The notes: a model not told the origin generated them from the letters alone. A DNA stretch of 64,000 bases from Turritopsis dohrnii (GCA_027922465.2 BQMF02000208.1:620001-684000); one strand, 5' to 3'. Shown: positions 47,161 to 59,792, counted from the stretch's first letter. Made by a program: numbers and translations.

Positions 47161-49762
47161 TGTATTGATTTGAATGTTTGAAGATAATGAATTGATATAA
47201 ATAAAAAATAGGATTGCAGTGTGTTGATGTCAGCAGCGGGAGTCCCATTTAAGAACAATTCAAACCAACTCAAAAAAGGCAATATTACATGGGATCCTCG
47301 CATACTTAAGTCTCATTTGAACCGTTTGCAACTGGAAAGCCCTGTGGGGAAAATACCATAATATAAAAAACTTAACAGCACAGGATTAATTCTCAACATT
47401 CATTTGTAGTGGTTAGTACTTGCGCTAGCCCTACTAACAACCAAAAATATGTGTGACCATGGACATATAACAAGAGAAGGACTCACAGCTGGTTCCTAAA
47501 GTCTTTCAATTCTATTATTTTAATCTATTATGTCGGCGTTTCTTTGATATAATCCTCGTTTCCCATTATCTGGATTTTGGTTTCAAATCAAAACAAGATT
47601 CGCAAAAATGCGACTATATATTTCCCCAAAGTTGCGATTATTGTGTGTACATTGACAACCATGAGAAAAATGCATGATTAAATAATTACAGTATAACTAC
47701 CATCAACCTGATACTCAGATAAAAATGTTGTCCTTACTAATCAGGGTGGAATTGAATTTCATACCACAAAGAAACTTATTTTGGACTTATTATGAAATGA
47801 AGATGTTCATGGTCAAATGATAAGGTTTGTCTTATAATTTTTGCTGAGGAGTTTAAAAGTGAGAAGTTACTATATGGACACTTTGCTAAAAGTTATAAGA
47901 CCTAAATGTGACTAATATTTCCCTTAACAACTGCATATATCATCAATGTGTAAAAGAATTTCATCATAACAAATTTTATAACATTATACAATCAAATTTG
48001 TATACAGGTGGTTTACTGTACAAAAGAAGAAAAGAAAATTGTTAAACCTAATTTTAATAGCTACAGTATAATACTTTGGAGTAGACATTATAAACAAACT
48101 TTTCATTTTAAATCATAAGCAATCAAAATCTCTACTAACAAATATTATGTGTAGCATTTCAAATTAGGACAGAAGAGTGATTTTCAAAAAAGAGATGGGC
48201 TTAAAATGACAAAATTAAATTCAACAAAATAAACATCTCTGTTCAAAAAAAATATGTTCACACTCATTGCTTATTATGTGACAAAAATGACCTTCCTAAG
48301 CCCCAAACGAAAAAACAAACTAACAGATTTTGGTAGTGAAAATACACATCCATAACTAAACCACTACATAGCTGAAAGCAGAAGTTCATGTTCTGGCTTG
48401 ATTTAATTTACAGACTGGAAAAGGAAATAGCGCCAATAAAATAATGACATTCAGCATCAAAACAGTATACATGACCATAGACCTCATTCATAGTAAATTA
48501 TGTTTCTGTTGTTGGCTTAAGCAATTATCCAGGGAAGTACACTCGACCAGATTCTTTCAAGTTATTATGTGTCTCAATCTTCTGTGTATTAAAATATTAT
48601 ACATTATTGGTTTTCTGAACTTTATATTGCATATACGACATCACATATTAGCTTGCTGTTTTTGAATTAAAATAATTGATTGAACTGGTTGTTCTCCACA
48701 TGAAAAGAAGGGTTTCCTTTAATATGGCTGTACATCGTGCTTTCAGTTCAGTTGGGCTACATTATATCAGGATCATACTAAATAAATCTTCAGCCTGGTT
48801 ATTGATAATGAATTTTCACTTTTGCACTCATATATCATAGCTTCAATGGTTTGTTGTTCCAAGCATTTAATTACCAGTCATCATAAACACATCACTATTG
48901 TTATCAACACAAAAACAAAACATCATCGTTATCAATGTTTTTCTGTTTTTTACACGTTCATGCAAAAGTTTTTAAGAAATAAAACGATTTATTTCCATCA
49001 TTTAACGGTTCATCAATTGAATCATTTTGAAAGCTAGCAGAAAAAAGCAAAAATCTTCCAAAGCCCATCTGCACTGACTGAAAAGATGGCGTACTACTTT
49101 ACTGAAGACTAGCCTCTATTCTTATCTACCTTGGTTAGGCCGGAGTTCAACACTGACTGCGGCTATAAAAGTGAACGGAGAAGGAGGAGGAGAAGAAACT
49201 GCCGGTTTTAACATATATTTTGCCCTATGGGGAAATATATAAAAATTTGAGGAATTATGAATTGCGTATCTGTGACTTTCTTTGATATTAATAACTTCTT
49301 TTGGACCTTTGTCAAAATATTGAATGGAAGTTCCGACCATTTATGCAGTATTTAGTGTATCCGCGGTTTTTATTAGCAACCAAAGTCAGACGTTAGTAAT
49401 AATGTTGCTTAAAAAATGATCACTTTTAGTAGTAATGTTGCTTAATTTGAAGTATTAACCGAAAAAAAATATATATAATATATACTTTGGTATCCTTAAA
49501 GTATCTAAGTACAAAGTCTAGGATATTCAAATCATAACATAGAGCGCACAACCTAATACTGCAACCTAGTGTAACAATTTTAAGAAATGTGCTTTAGCTA
49601 TGCTAGTGCTGCATCATTTTAAAATTTCATGTTGCTAATTTATCTTAGATTTCTGGTAGTACTGTTGCTTAACATATTTCGAGAAAATATTTACAAAAAA
49701 ATCGGAAGTCTGGATGACGCCTGAAAATTTAATGAAAGCCTGTTCAAGCAATTCAGAAAATT
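47161..49762. other. Gene-free AT-rich stretch
   Basis: No coding region or clear repeat is supported. A 'ctataaaag' run at about 49163 looks like a TATA box but has no following gene that I can support. Confidence 0.3.
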
Positions 49763-50015
49763 CCATATTTGAGACTGTGAGAGGTCACGAGGAATCCGAG
49801 TAAAAAAAATTGGCTGCAAAATAAACTTAAAAATTTTAAAGTTTATTTCTAGTAGGTTGTTTCGATCATGGAAGTCACTAGGAGCACACCTTTTAAACGA
49901 TACTTGTGAGAGTTTCAGAAATGTTTTACTAAATTTCAGTTGACTGAAGCGAGCTTTATTTGAAAAGATTTTTAAAAAAATTATAAGTCCGTCTCTTTCT
50001 ATTACTTCCATGATG
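49763..50015 (+). repeat. Dispersed repeat, copy 2 of 2
   Basis: Diverged copy of 14820-15065, same orientation: 'agactgtgagaggtcacgag', 'cgatcatggaagtcac' and 'ttataagtccgtctc'. Confidence 0.5.
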
Positions 50016-50656
50016 TATCACATAGTACTTATCATGTATTTATCACTAGAGATTATGGTGATTTTTAAGAGAATTCCAACTTAAGCATATTTTTATTTAA
50101 CACGCGTACTCAAAGTTTTTTACATGTTGCTATCAGTATACTGTATATATTTCTGTAAACAACTAAAGTTTATTTTGGCAAGTGTTAGAAAAGCCCAAAA
50201 TAGTTGCTGTACTTCGCCTGAAAAACACGATAACACTTTAGAACTGTCATGAAATTTTAAGATGTTTGTTTGAAATGTGAGCTTAAAGCTTAGAATACAT
50301 TTAAATGGATCAGTTTAAATGGATGAGTCAAATTTTTATAATGTATAAGCTAAAAACTGATAGATTTTCACTGTTTCATTTTAAATGGAAAGCGTTTGAA
50401 AAAGTTGGACGTATTTAACTTTCGTCTATCTTTTTCTCTTTTGTTTTCTTAATTCCTATTGTTTCAAATAAAAGAAAAAGTGAGCAAGCGAGGTCACGCG
50501 AGATACATAGCGAATTGAAATAGAACTATATAGGACTATACGTCCCATTGCGCAAAATTGTCATAAATAGAAATGTAGTCCCAGGCGATTTTCATTATGA
50601 TATTCTTATAGAAGCTATTTTAATAAAAACAAAAGCGTGTATTTGGTTACGTTTGT
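50016..50656. other. Intergenic AT-rich stretch
   Basis: Nothing supportable is seen. Confidence 0.3.
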
Positions 50657-50878
50657 TTAAGAGTATAAACACCAGAAAGAACGGAAAGAACGGAACATCG
50701 TAGTTAGCAAGATGTGACAAGGAACATCCAGGTATAAGAGCCTTCTGATAATAGCACACAATTCACAAAACGTTCTACATTCAATAGCACATTTTTTGCA
50801 TTTTGGCTTACAATGAATTTCGTATTTCATCTGAGAACTGGTCAACACTAAAACAACACAAAGAACAAGGGCAAACAA
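50657..50878 (-). CDS. Small cysteine-rich, probably secreted peptide
   Basis: A 73-codon frame with a convincing signal peptide (MFALVLCVVLVLTSSQ), then a basic, cysteine-dense core (HCKPKCKKCAIECRTFCELC) and one or two later cysteines. Small secreted cysteine-rich peptides include defensins, venom peptides and signalling peptides, and the spacing here does not let me name a family. It starts about 155 bases from the first exon boundary of the large + strand gene at 51,034 and points away from it, so the two could be a divergent pair. It is short enough that chance cannot be excluded. Splicing to further exons is possible. Confidence 0.35.
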   Translation of the reverse strand: MFALVLCVVLVLTSSQMKYEIHCKPKCKKCAIECRTFCELCAIIRRLLYLDVPCHILLTTMFRSFRSFWCLYS

Positions 50879-51043
50879 ATGGATCTGTGGCTTACGCAGA
50901 AACTTAATAAATCACAAAAATGGAAAAACATGAGTTGTATATTAATAAAAAATGTAAATATCTTGCAACTGAAACTTTTTTCGATAACCAATCCAAGTTA
51001 GGATTTACTTAACATTCTTTTATATCTATTTAGATTGTTCATA

Positions 51044-54000
51044 ATGTGTTCAATATTTTCCTTGATTTTTCTTGGAATCTTAACAAATCAAATTGGTGAA
51101 AGTATCAGTTCAAAGAGATTAGAACCGATCAAAATTCCAGCCCTTGGTCGAAGTTTTGGATTAGGTACCTTGTATAACCGCTACCATGATGCGGTTATAC
51201 CCGGTGTGAAGCTCTGGAGTACCACAGAATTGAATGAATTCATAGAAAGAAAGAATTATCAAACACAATCTGAAATCGACGCTGGTTTAAGTGAAAAGGA
51301 AAGATTATCAAAACTCAATGTTAAAGCGTCGTTGGAACTTTCATTTTTGGCTGGCTTGATTGAAGTAAGTGGAAGTGCCTCTTATCTAGATGACCGCTTG
51401 TCAAAAAACAATGTTGCTCGGGTAACTTTGCAATATAAATCCAAAACATTTTATCGAGAACTGAATCCATCCGTGCTGTCAAAAATTACTTATCCAGAGG
51501 TCCTGAAGAAGGTGACGTCGGCAACTGATGTTGTAGTTGGTATCCAGTATGGTGCTCAAGCTTATTTTGTTTTTGAGAATGATGTCAGGGAGAACGAAAT
51601 CAAGAAAGAGGTAACAGGAAGTTTACAAATCCAAGTGAAAGCTATACCTTTCCTCAGCATCAACGCTAAAGGTTTCACTGATATGACTGAACAAGAAAAG
51701 AAAAACTCTCGTAGGTTCAAGTGCAAATTCCATGGTGATTTTGTACTGAAATATCATCCAACAAGTTACATCGACGCTGTGAAAGTTTACAAAGATTTGC
51801 CAAATCTTCTTGGAAGCAAGTACGAAAACTCTGTGCCAATTACGGTATGGTTACTTCCTCTATCAAAGCTTCCTACCATCAGAACCCTTCAAGTCATTAA
51901 TGAAATTCAATCATCAATGGTCAATGAAGTAACCAATATATTTGAAGGATTAGAAGACGGTGTACGAAGGTGTGGTGATATCCTGTCAACAAGCATTGTG
52001 CATTATCATGAAAGAATTGAAAATAACGTCCAAACATTTCGAGATCTTCTTCAACGCTACATTATCAAAATTAAACACAATGTTGCCAAAATCTTACCAG
52101 GTATACGGAAAGGGAATACATCCATGTCTGATCTAGCAAAGTTAATAGGCCGACACAAATCTTCCATTTTTTCTACAAAAAATTTGGTTGAATGGCTTTC
52201 AAGAACCGAAGAAGAAATAACTGTACTTAGGAGAACGATGGAGCTTCCCAATAAATGTCGTACGGACGGTGATGTCATCCATAAGTTGTTGGGGCCAAAA
52301 CGTTATGCTTTATCAGTAACTTTCAAGGTTTCAAACTACAAGGATGGGAGACTGGATGGGATGAAAATGTACTTGAAGGTTCCGAAAGATGATTATGATT
52401 TGACATTACCAGTGAAATGGTGGAGACCTACGTCGCCGATAAATTCTCAACTCCAGTACCTAATGGGAGTAGTTAAAAGATTTGTAGATCTTGAAAAGAA
52501 AAGAGGAGGCTCTTCCAACATCTACTTTTTGTCTAGGGAGACAAGAGAAAGTAACAGTAGCAGGTATGGCGTTTTCATGGAACTCTTTGATAATGCAAAA
52601 CTAATTAAGCATAACCTGATCCTCCCTTCACCTTTACAAAAAATCATTGTTATCAGCAAAACACATGACAAGATTCATTTGCGTTGGGAGCTGCCTAAAA
52701 GAGGTCACGAGGAAGTTTCTGAATACCATATACATTATGCCGAAATAGCTAATGCATCGGTGGACTGTGAGCTTGTCCCATGCAAATACATCATATCTAC
52801 AACAAATTCAGTCACAATCGGAGGATTGAAAGCCAACTCCACTTACAACGTCCAAGTATCGGTTTTTTGCTCTTTTGGGAAAGTGTCAGTACTTAAAAAG
52901 GATTTCATTACTACTCAATCTTGTCCTCCGGGAATGTTTAGCAAAGATGTTCATACTTGTGAGTACTGTCCTCCAGGAAAATTCACCGATTCCCCTGGTA
53001 AATTATCGTGTTCAAATTGCCCACAAGGAACATACAGGGATACTCATGGTGGTGATTCAAGAGGTGCTTGCACCAAATGTCCTCCTGGAACATACAACAG
53101 TGACGTTGGTTCGTCAGAATTTAGTTCCTGTTTACACTGTCCCGTGGGTACTTATAACATCAACCATGGATCTACTTCTTTAACATCCTGTTTGAGGTGC
53201 CCTGCAGGATCATATAACCCTCATGAAATGCAGTCAGTGATAACTGCTTGTAAAAAATGTCCGATTGGCACATATAATCCAAGCACTGGACAAAGAATAT
53301 GTACAAGCTGTGACGTTGGGTATTCTACACAACAGCCAGGTGCAGTGGATAAAACGGAATGTACAAAAGATTCTGTAAATAATGTTGCTTTCTTTGGTAA
53401 GTGGCCTAAAACATTAACAATTATTAGGTATTGATATAGGCAATGTCTGGAATGAGATAACTTATTCTTGGAGATTAAAATAACTGAATGTACTTAGGAA
53501 ACCAAATCTCTTTAACACCTATACATGTTTGTGTAAGCTTTATAAATCAAACCAAACAATAACTTTATTGTTTCTAAGGATTTCATAAGGACCTCGCCCT
53601 AAAATGTCTTTCACTGACTCCTCTTGTTTTATTACGTTATGTATGTGGAAGTTACATCTTCCAATCCTTCACTTCATGTGTCTCAGGGGAATATTTGAAG
53701 AAAGGATCCATGTTGTTTCTAAATTCTCATTAAGGTTTAATTCAAAGCCGTCAATGAATTATATAATAGATATGCAAAAGATGATTTCCAGAAACTCAAA
53801 AGCAATACAGAGTGTAATCTCTCAAGCTGCCGTTAATATTACAGGTATGTTACAAATCACTATTTATGTTTACTGAGTGTATAATAAATTTGAATAGTCC
53901 AAGGGATGAAAAATGGAATTTAATTATGTGCAATTTGATTAATAAACAAAAGATCTCAGACCAGTTGATTTATTTGTATATTATTGGTTTATTGATTGAC

Positions 54001-56671
54001 TTTTTGTGTGGAGATGTTCATATTGTAATTTGCTGGAGATCGTATTCACCGCGATAATCTTGTTGTATTTACCAAGCAATTAACATTTCCGAGTTCAGGC
54101 AGATCAACTAAAAACCTAAGCTTATTTTTCTTGGAATCTTAACAAGTTAAATTGATGAAAGTATCAGTTCAAAGAGATTAGAATCAATAGAAATCCCCGC
54201 TCAGTGTCAGGTTTAAATGTACAAATGTGAGTTACATCTTCCAATCCTAAATTTCGTGTGCCTCAGGAGAATGAATAACCAATTTCTAAATACTTATTAA
54301 GGTTTGATACAAAGTCATCAAGTAATTATTTTATAGATGTGCAAATGATGATTTCCAATCACACACAAGAGTTACAGAATGTGAAAATTAGTCAAGCTGC
54401 CCTGCACAGTACAGGTATGTTACAAATCACTCTTATGGTTACTGAATGTATAGTCAAATGCAATAGCCTAAGGGATGGAAAAATGGAATTTAATTATACG
54501 TAAATTGATTAAAAAACAAGAGACCATGAGACCAGTTGATCTATTTATGTATTCATTGTTCCCGCCACGACAAAATAGCTGAACAAATGTAAACTCATTG
54601 AATCTACAAATAAGAACAAATTGAAATTGAAATACCGACAATAACAAATGCTGATGAAAGAAAGTTAAGAAAATTAATGATGTGGTTGATTTCATTAATG
54701 AATATTAATGCTACTTATATAAATCTTTAAGTTTTCGAATTTCATTTTGTAATAATTTTGTGGCAATCTACAGTATGTGTCCGAAAAACTGTTATGCAAA
54801 ATCTAATTTAACTTTAGAACAGTTGTAATTGGATTATCATTTTTACAGCGGCGGGAAGGAAATTTAGCCAGTTTCCAATGATATAAAAATCGCAAATTGA
54901 AAACATGTCTGCGAGCTGGAAACGCAAATTCCTTCGGTTCAACAGAGCGTTAAGCTTTAACGGCCAGTTAGACCATAGTTTGTATATAATAATTTCATTT
55001 TCGTAGATCGTCAAATGGTTATGGGCGTTTTGAGCTGTAAGTGTATTTTGTAATGGACATCTATTGTAAGATTTTAAAAACCATTTGCTAGAATAGTGGG
55101 TTTTGTACTACAGATTATTAAACGACATGGTATAGGTCCCACATCTTGATTACATTTAGCTTTTCGCTCCACTTTCACCATTTCTACCGATACGAAGTCT
55201 TGGGATGATGCGAAAACAGCTTGTAGCGGCATGGGAATGGAACTTGCGAAGATTCAAAGTTATCTGGAAACTCGTCTTATTGCAATGCTGTTAAAGGAGA
55301 GGTAAAATATTTATTTTTTGGAATATGTGAATATGTGAAGGTCGCCTGAAAAGATGAATTCGACTTTTCCAATATAATACCTGTACCGAAACCTTTAATT
55401 AACAAGAGCCAGATGGCGCAAAACGGTAGCAGCAATTGTACTTAAAGTTATGAAAAGTTACTACAAAGTTCTTTGAGGCTTGTGTTTTTTTATATCTCAT
55501 TGGTGGAAAACAGGCATAAACGATAAATATGTTATAATAATAAGTTTGTGTAAAAAGGGTCTAATCATAAGCCACCAGAAATTAATGTATCAAAGACAAA
55601 AGAATTATACATGCGTGAGCTGTATATGATTTTTTTATAAGAAACTTTTTTGTAAGACCATGTGCAGAAAAAAAACACGCGTTTCGAAAAAAAAAATATA
55701 TATGTTTTTAATTATAATTTCATGAAACCAAAAATGAAATCCAACATTTAACTGCCTTTTTTCTTCTTAATACACAAAACAGTGTTGTAGCTAGGTAATA
55801 AGAAGTTTTGAACTGATGGGCTTACTAACAAGAAAAACTATATATAACCAAATTTTAAGTATCAATGTATTTTCAGTTAGCATAAATAGCTAAAACTTCC
55901 ATTTTTATGCAGATCTATTTGATAAACGTCCTTTTAAATGTTTGATATGTGAAACCTTTCGAAGGCTGCGTTCCTTCATCAGAATTTACATTGCGTTATT
56001 AGCAGAGTCTTGCAGACTCTTAATCGCAGACTAATTGCCATTTCGGCCGAAGGAGGAATAGGAGTAGGAGTAGGAGTAGGAGTAGGAGTCCACGGGTATT
56101 TTAATACGGTATTCGCTTGCGCTGCTACCGTAATAACCTATAATTATAATTATTAATCTTGAGAACCAATCAGTGATCTGAAAGTGATACGAGCTGGTGA
56201 GTGTATCAATTTTTCAATTGGAAAATCGGCTTAAAATAGGATAGCTACAGATCGTACGCCATGCTCAAGGTCTGTCAGAATGTTGTAGAATTCTAACATT
56301 GATATTACTTTTCAGATAAGACTACTTTCTGGTTTTTCATTCTTTTTTTTTTTAATGACTGTCTCCTCCTTCACTAAGCTCTCCTCCACACATTTGGTCG
56401 TGCTCTATCTACGCCTCTATCTATATCATTTGAAATATCATAAAGGTGATATAACTATTCCAATAATGCGTTTAGGGGCATTTCATATGCATGGTTTGGT
56501 GCAAAAAGAGATGCAGGTACTATGAAATGGAGAGATTCGTCACCTGTAACCTACGGGAATTGGCAAGATGATAGTGAATACAGTAGTTCTGAATGTGGTG
56601 AAATATATGATGATGAAGATTGGCAAACGTACGATTGCAGCGCCTCACAACGTTATATATGCAGAAAGTGA
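51044..56671 (+). CDS. Stonustoxin-like + FN3 + GCC2/3 repeats + C-type lectin secreted protein
   Basis: Coding exons 51044-53396, 53770-53844, 54337-54414, 55160-55301 and 56476-56671 join in phase (1, 1, 1, 2) to 947 codons. ATG 51044 follows an acceptor (ctatttag, ending 51033), so the 5' UTR is spliced, and starts a signal peptide (MCSIFSLIFLGIL). Residues about 25-500 match the stonustoxin/neoverrucotoxin family: PALGRSFGLGTLYNRYHD and then KLWSTTEL at the start, and further on helices typical of its middle region. That family has a MACPF/CDC-like pore-forming N-terminal fold, and related non-toxic proteins occur widely in animals. Then an FN3 domain (about 530-625), about eight CP.G.[YF]-type GCC2/GCC3 cysteine modules (about 627-780), a linker of two duplicated mini-exons, and a C-type lectin domain with KSWDDAKTACSGMGMELAKI and CSASQRYICRK. 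The lectin EPN/QPD-type sugar motif is not present (NWQDDSEYSSSEC). Inference: lectin-targeted membrane-active defence or adhesion protein. Whether it forms pores is untested. Confidence 0.85.
53770..54414 (+). repeat. Tandem duplication of a symmetric mini-exon and its intron
   Basis: Exons 53770-53844 (75 nt) and 54337-54414 (78 nt) are phase 1-1 and related: both contain MISN/MISR-type starts, 'agtcaagctgcc'-like middles and end in 'acag/gtatgttacaaatcac'. The flanking introns are also duplicated ('gttacatcttccaatc', 'agtgtataataaatttgaatag'/'aatgtatagtcaaatgcaatag'). Because the exon is symmetric, duplication keeps the frame and lengthens the linker before the lectin domain. Confidence 0.75.
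54121..54205 (+). pseudogene. Stray copy of the start of the stonustoxin-like exon within an intron
   Basis: This segment matches 51061-51143 (phrases 'tttttcttggaatcttaaca' and 'gaaagtatcagttcaaagag'), the region coding the end of the signal peptide and the first mature residues. It is followed by sequence matching 53640-53770. It is not part of the coding path. It indicates that this locus arose by repeated local duplication, perhaps from a multi-copy cluster. Confidence 0.7.
56051..56090 (+). repeat. (GTAGGA)n microsatellite
   Basis: Five or so perfect 'ggagta' units in intron 4, followed by 'ccacgggtattttaa', which is the reverse of the 'taaaatacccgtgg' module found at 6975 and 62520. 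The run is the tail of that dispersed repeat family. Confidence 0.7.
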
Positions 56672-56997
56672 AAGTTAGCACAAGTCTAAAACATGACTCG
56701 TCAAGAAACTGATTGACACTTTATCATATCGATTTGTTTTTCAGCTTACTTATAAATTTTTCAAGAAACTTAACGCTATAGCATTTCCATAAGCAACTGA
56801 CACGATAATTGACACTGTGTCATATTGACTGTTTTTTCAGCTTTCTTATAAATTTTTGTGGAAGTTAACAACTTTGTTTCCGGGGTTTCTTCTTTCGTAA
56901 CCACCGTAACCATTATGTTACAAAGACAGAAAGATAGACTTAGCATCGGACAACTGTTTTATTTTTTCCATAAATATTTTTCCAATTTCTTTTCAAA

Positions 56998-57397
56998 CAG
57001 TTTATTGGCATTATGGAGAAAAACCTTCGACGGATGTAGTTTTGGCAAAATTGCGAAGGTGAATTAAATCTTATGCTAATTTTAGAAATTGGGACATTTG
57101 TTTCTTAAGTATCCTTTTTTTAAAAATGTTTCATCTAGTTTAAAACATACAACAAATTTCATAAGTAATTGAATAGGAACATCGATTTGCTTTCAATACG
57201 GCTATTTTACACTTATTTTGTCTTTTTATAGCGAAGAAGTTTATTCCTAAGTATCTTAATTTTTATGAAAAAAGATCTGTATTTTGAAATTTCTGTACAT
57301 AAAAGTTCGTAGAAGATAAGCTGTTGGATATTTCCTTTATGCAGTACGTTTTCATGCCTTATTGATTTCATCTTACCACGGAATTATATTTCGAGGG
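56998..57397 (+). repeat. Duplicated block, arm A
   Basis: Contains 'ttcgacggatgtagttttgg', 'gggacatttg', 'gaataggaacatcgatttgc' and 'catgccttattgatttcatc'. The second arm carries the same order at 57775-57845 and 59083-59397, split by a LINE. Non-coding. Confidence 0.65.
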
Positions 57398-57845
57398 GCT
57401 CTAATACCGTCATGCCGTCAGGATTTTAGGTCAAATACCGTCATATACCGTCTAAAAACCCATAACCCACAACAACGGCCTTTACATAGCTCTCTATTTA
57501 TTAAAAAAAACTCTTTTTATAAAAAAAACTCTGATATATAAAAGCATAGTTTCACGCATTGTGCATATTTCTTTTGTTTTTATCAAATAGTATTCTGGTG
57601 GTTTTAGTTAAGCCCTGTTTAAACTTTTTCAAATAAAAGTTGCCATTAAATTAAGCCTAGGAGATAAACAAACGTCGACAAAGCTTCATGGGGCTTTCAG
57701 ACAAATTAATCTAGAATCTATTTTGTTTTGTACATTGCGATTTGAAATGCTGCTACCGTTTTGTGCCATATGGCTCTTGTTGGCATAAGGAGAAAAACTT
57801 TCGACGGATGTAGTTTTGGCAAAATTGGGAAGGTGAATAAACTCT

Positions 57846-59076
57846 ATGATATGATATGATATGATACTTTATTTTTTGTTATAAGAAACATACATGATTC
57901 ATCTAGTTTATATAACAACGGTAAAGGTGCAGTTAATGCGAAATCATAAATCTTGAGTAAAAGTACAATCAACTAGAATAACTATAAACTATGACCAGTT
58001 GTTTCCAAATAACGCGGGAAACTCGTAGAAGATCATAATGATCTTATCGTCGAGAACCGGTTTAGTAGCTACAGCCAATGTTTCATTGTCTTAGACGTTT
58101 GGACAAGAATTTGTAATGTTCGGATTTTATAAGATATAGTGTGATCTAATAAACAAAATGAGATGCAAAGGTAGGAAAATGAAACAAGGGTTGAGTTATA
58201 ATTAGAAGTACTGTAACAGGTTTACAAATTTCTTTACATCTATTTTTAATAGATTTTTGAAGATAGGCAAGGATTCACTGTCTGATAGGGAACATGAAGG
58301 AGTAACAAAAAGATTCCACAAGTGTGGTCCACGATATCTGATGCAGAATTGACTAAGTTTATTTTTACAAATTGGTTTGACTAGCATTTTGTTCATTCGA
58401 GTTGTGTATTTGTTCTTGGCTTTAGGTGTATAGAGGTCACAGAAGACAGGTGGAGAGATTTTCATTTTACACTTAAACATAAATGTAAGGGTTTGAAAAT
58501 ATTTAATTCATAAAGCGTTAATATGGCACACTCTTCAAAGAGAGGTTTAGTATACGTATTGCGATCTTTGTTGTTTATAACTCTTATGGCATGTTTCTGA
58601 CGACGAGCAAGAGAAATTAACTTACTTTTTTGTGTACTAGCCCATATTATGTTGGCATAGTTCAAATAACTATGTACAAAAGCATAGTAAAGTTGTTTTA
58701 GTAGATGTTTGTTCAAAATATGTTTTGCTTTATATAATACTCCAATCCCCTTTGATACTTTAGAGTTGATATATTGAATGTGGTCTGACCAATTTAAATT
58801 TTCATTAATTAACACACCAAGAAATTTTGTGACCGTGTCTCTTTTTAGTTCAGTATCACCTATTGATAGTTTGGGAAGTTCATTTGGAATAAGAGATTTT
58901 CTTCTATATGAATGGAATAGTGAAAATTTAGTTTTCTTAACATTTAACGATAGTTTGTTTGCCTGAAACCATATGGTCACTTTTTGTAATTCTTCATTCA
59001 TGTCACTGAAGAGTTTTTTTATGTCATGGTTTGATAGAAATAAGTTTGTATCATCTGCAAACATTACTCTTATGGT
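57846..59076 (-). mobile_element. 5'-truncated LINE inserted in arm B of the duplication
   Basis: The element runs on the - strand. Its 3' end is a run of TATCA/ATGAT units (57846-57866), a tail style known from CR1/L2-type LINEs. The 5' end is truncated within the RT near 59065-59076. AACTCT occurs on both sides (57840-57845 and 59077-59082) as the likely target duplication. Arm A at 57065-57085 shows the uninterrupted site. Confidence 0.75.
58206..59064 (-). pseudogene. LINE reverse transcriptase, C-terminal part
   Basis: The - strand frame starts at the catalytic motif (VMFADDTNLFLS) and continues through WFQANKLSLNVKKTKFSLFH, FLGVLINENLNWSDHIQYI and LYYAFVHSYLNYANIIWAST, the standard order of thumb-region motifs. 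A frameshift near 58470 leads into the last segment (RYRGPHLWNLF, FKNLLKIDVKKFV). The fingers and the first catalytic aspartate are missing because of 5' truncation. It is the better preserved of the three LINE fragments here. Not functional. Confidence 0.8.
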
Positions 59077-59082
59077 AACTCT

Positions 59083-59397
59083 TATGGTAATTTTAGAAAT
59101 TAGGGCATTTGCTACCTTAGTATCTGTTTTTTTTTTGTTTTTTTTTTTATGTATCATCTAGTTTAAATTTCATAAGTAATTGAATAGGAACATCGATTTG
59201 CTTTCGAAACGGCTATTTTACACTTGTTTTTATCTTTTTGTAGCGAAGAAGTTTGTTCCAAAAGTATCGTAACTTTTATGAAGAAAAAAATCTGTATTTT
59301 GAAATTTCCGTATATAAGAGTTCGTAGAAGATAAGCTGTTGGATATTTCCTTTATGCAGTATGTTTTCATGCCTTATTGATTTCATCTTACCACGAA
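59083..59397 (+). repeat. Duplicated block, arm B (right part)
   Basis: Continues the match to arm A (57075-57397) after the LINE, up to 'catgccttattgatttcatc', where similarity stops. Confidence 0.65.
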
Positions 59398-59792
59398 ATT
59401 ATATTTCATCCAAATGATAATACGAATACACACATAAGAATTTGTTCGTCTAAAGAAGTTCAGTTCATCAAATTTTTCGGTGAAAAGCGTTTGAAAATGT
59501 TTGAAAGGACGAGACTAATGCTATTTATAAACTCAATCACTCAAACAAATTTTAGGCTTTCACCGTGTATATGTGACCTTCCATAGCTGTTAGATGAAAA
59601 TCATATGTACAGTAAACTTTTTGAATCTGATGAGATTGGACCGAAATATGCCTCTAACGAATTCATTTTCGTAAATAGCTCCTATTTTGATATCGTTTTT
59701 ATCATCTGCATATCATTGCAAATAACAGGAACGAAGGGCGATATGTATATTGGAAAAGGAAAACTTAGCAGATGTTCCGTAGACCTCTGCTC

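Noticed and set aside
49122..49340. - strand 72-codon ORF ending near a TATA-like run
   Set aside because: There is no signal peptide, domain or splice support.
52057..52278. - strand ORF inside the stonustoxin-like exon
   Set aside because: It is an antisense shadow of a well-supported coding exon.
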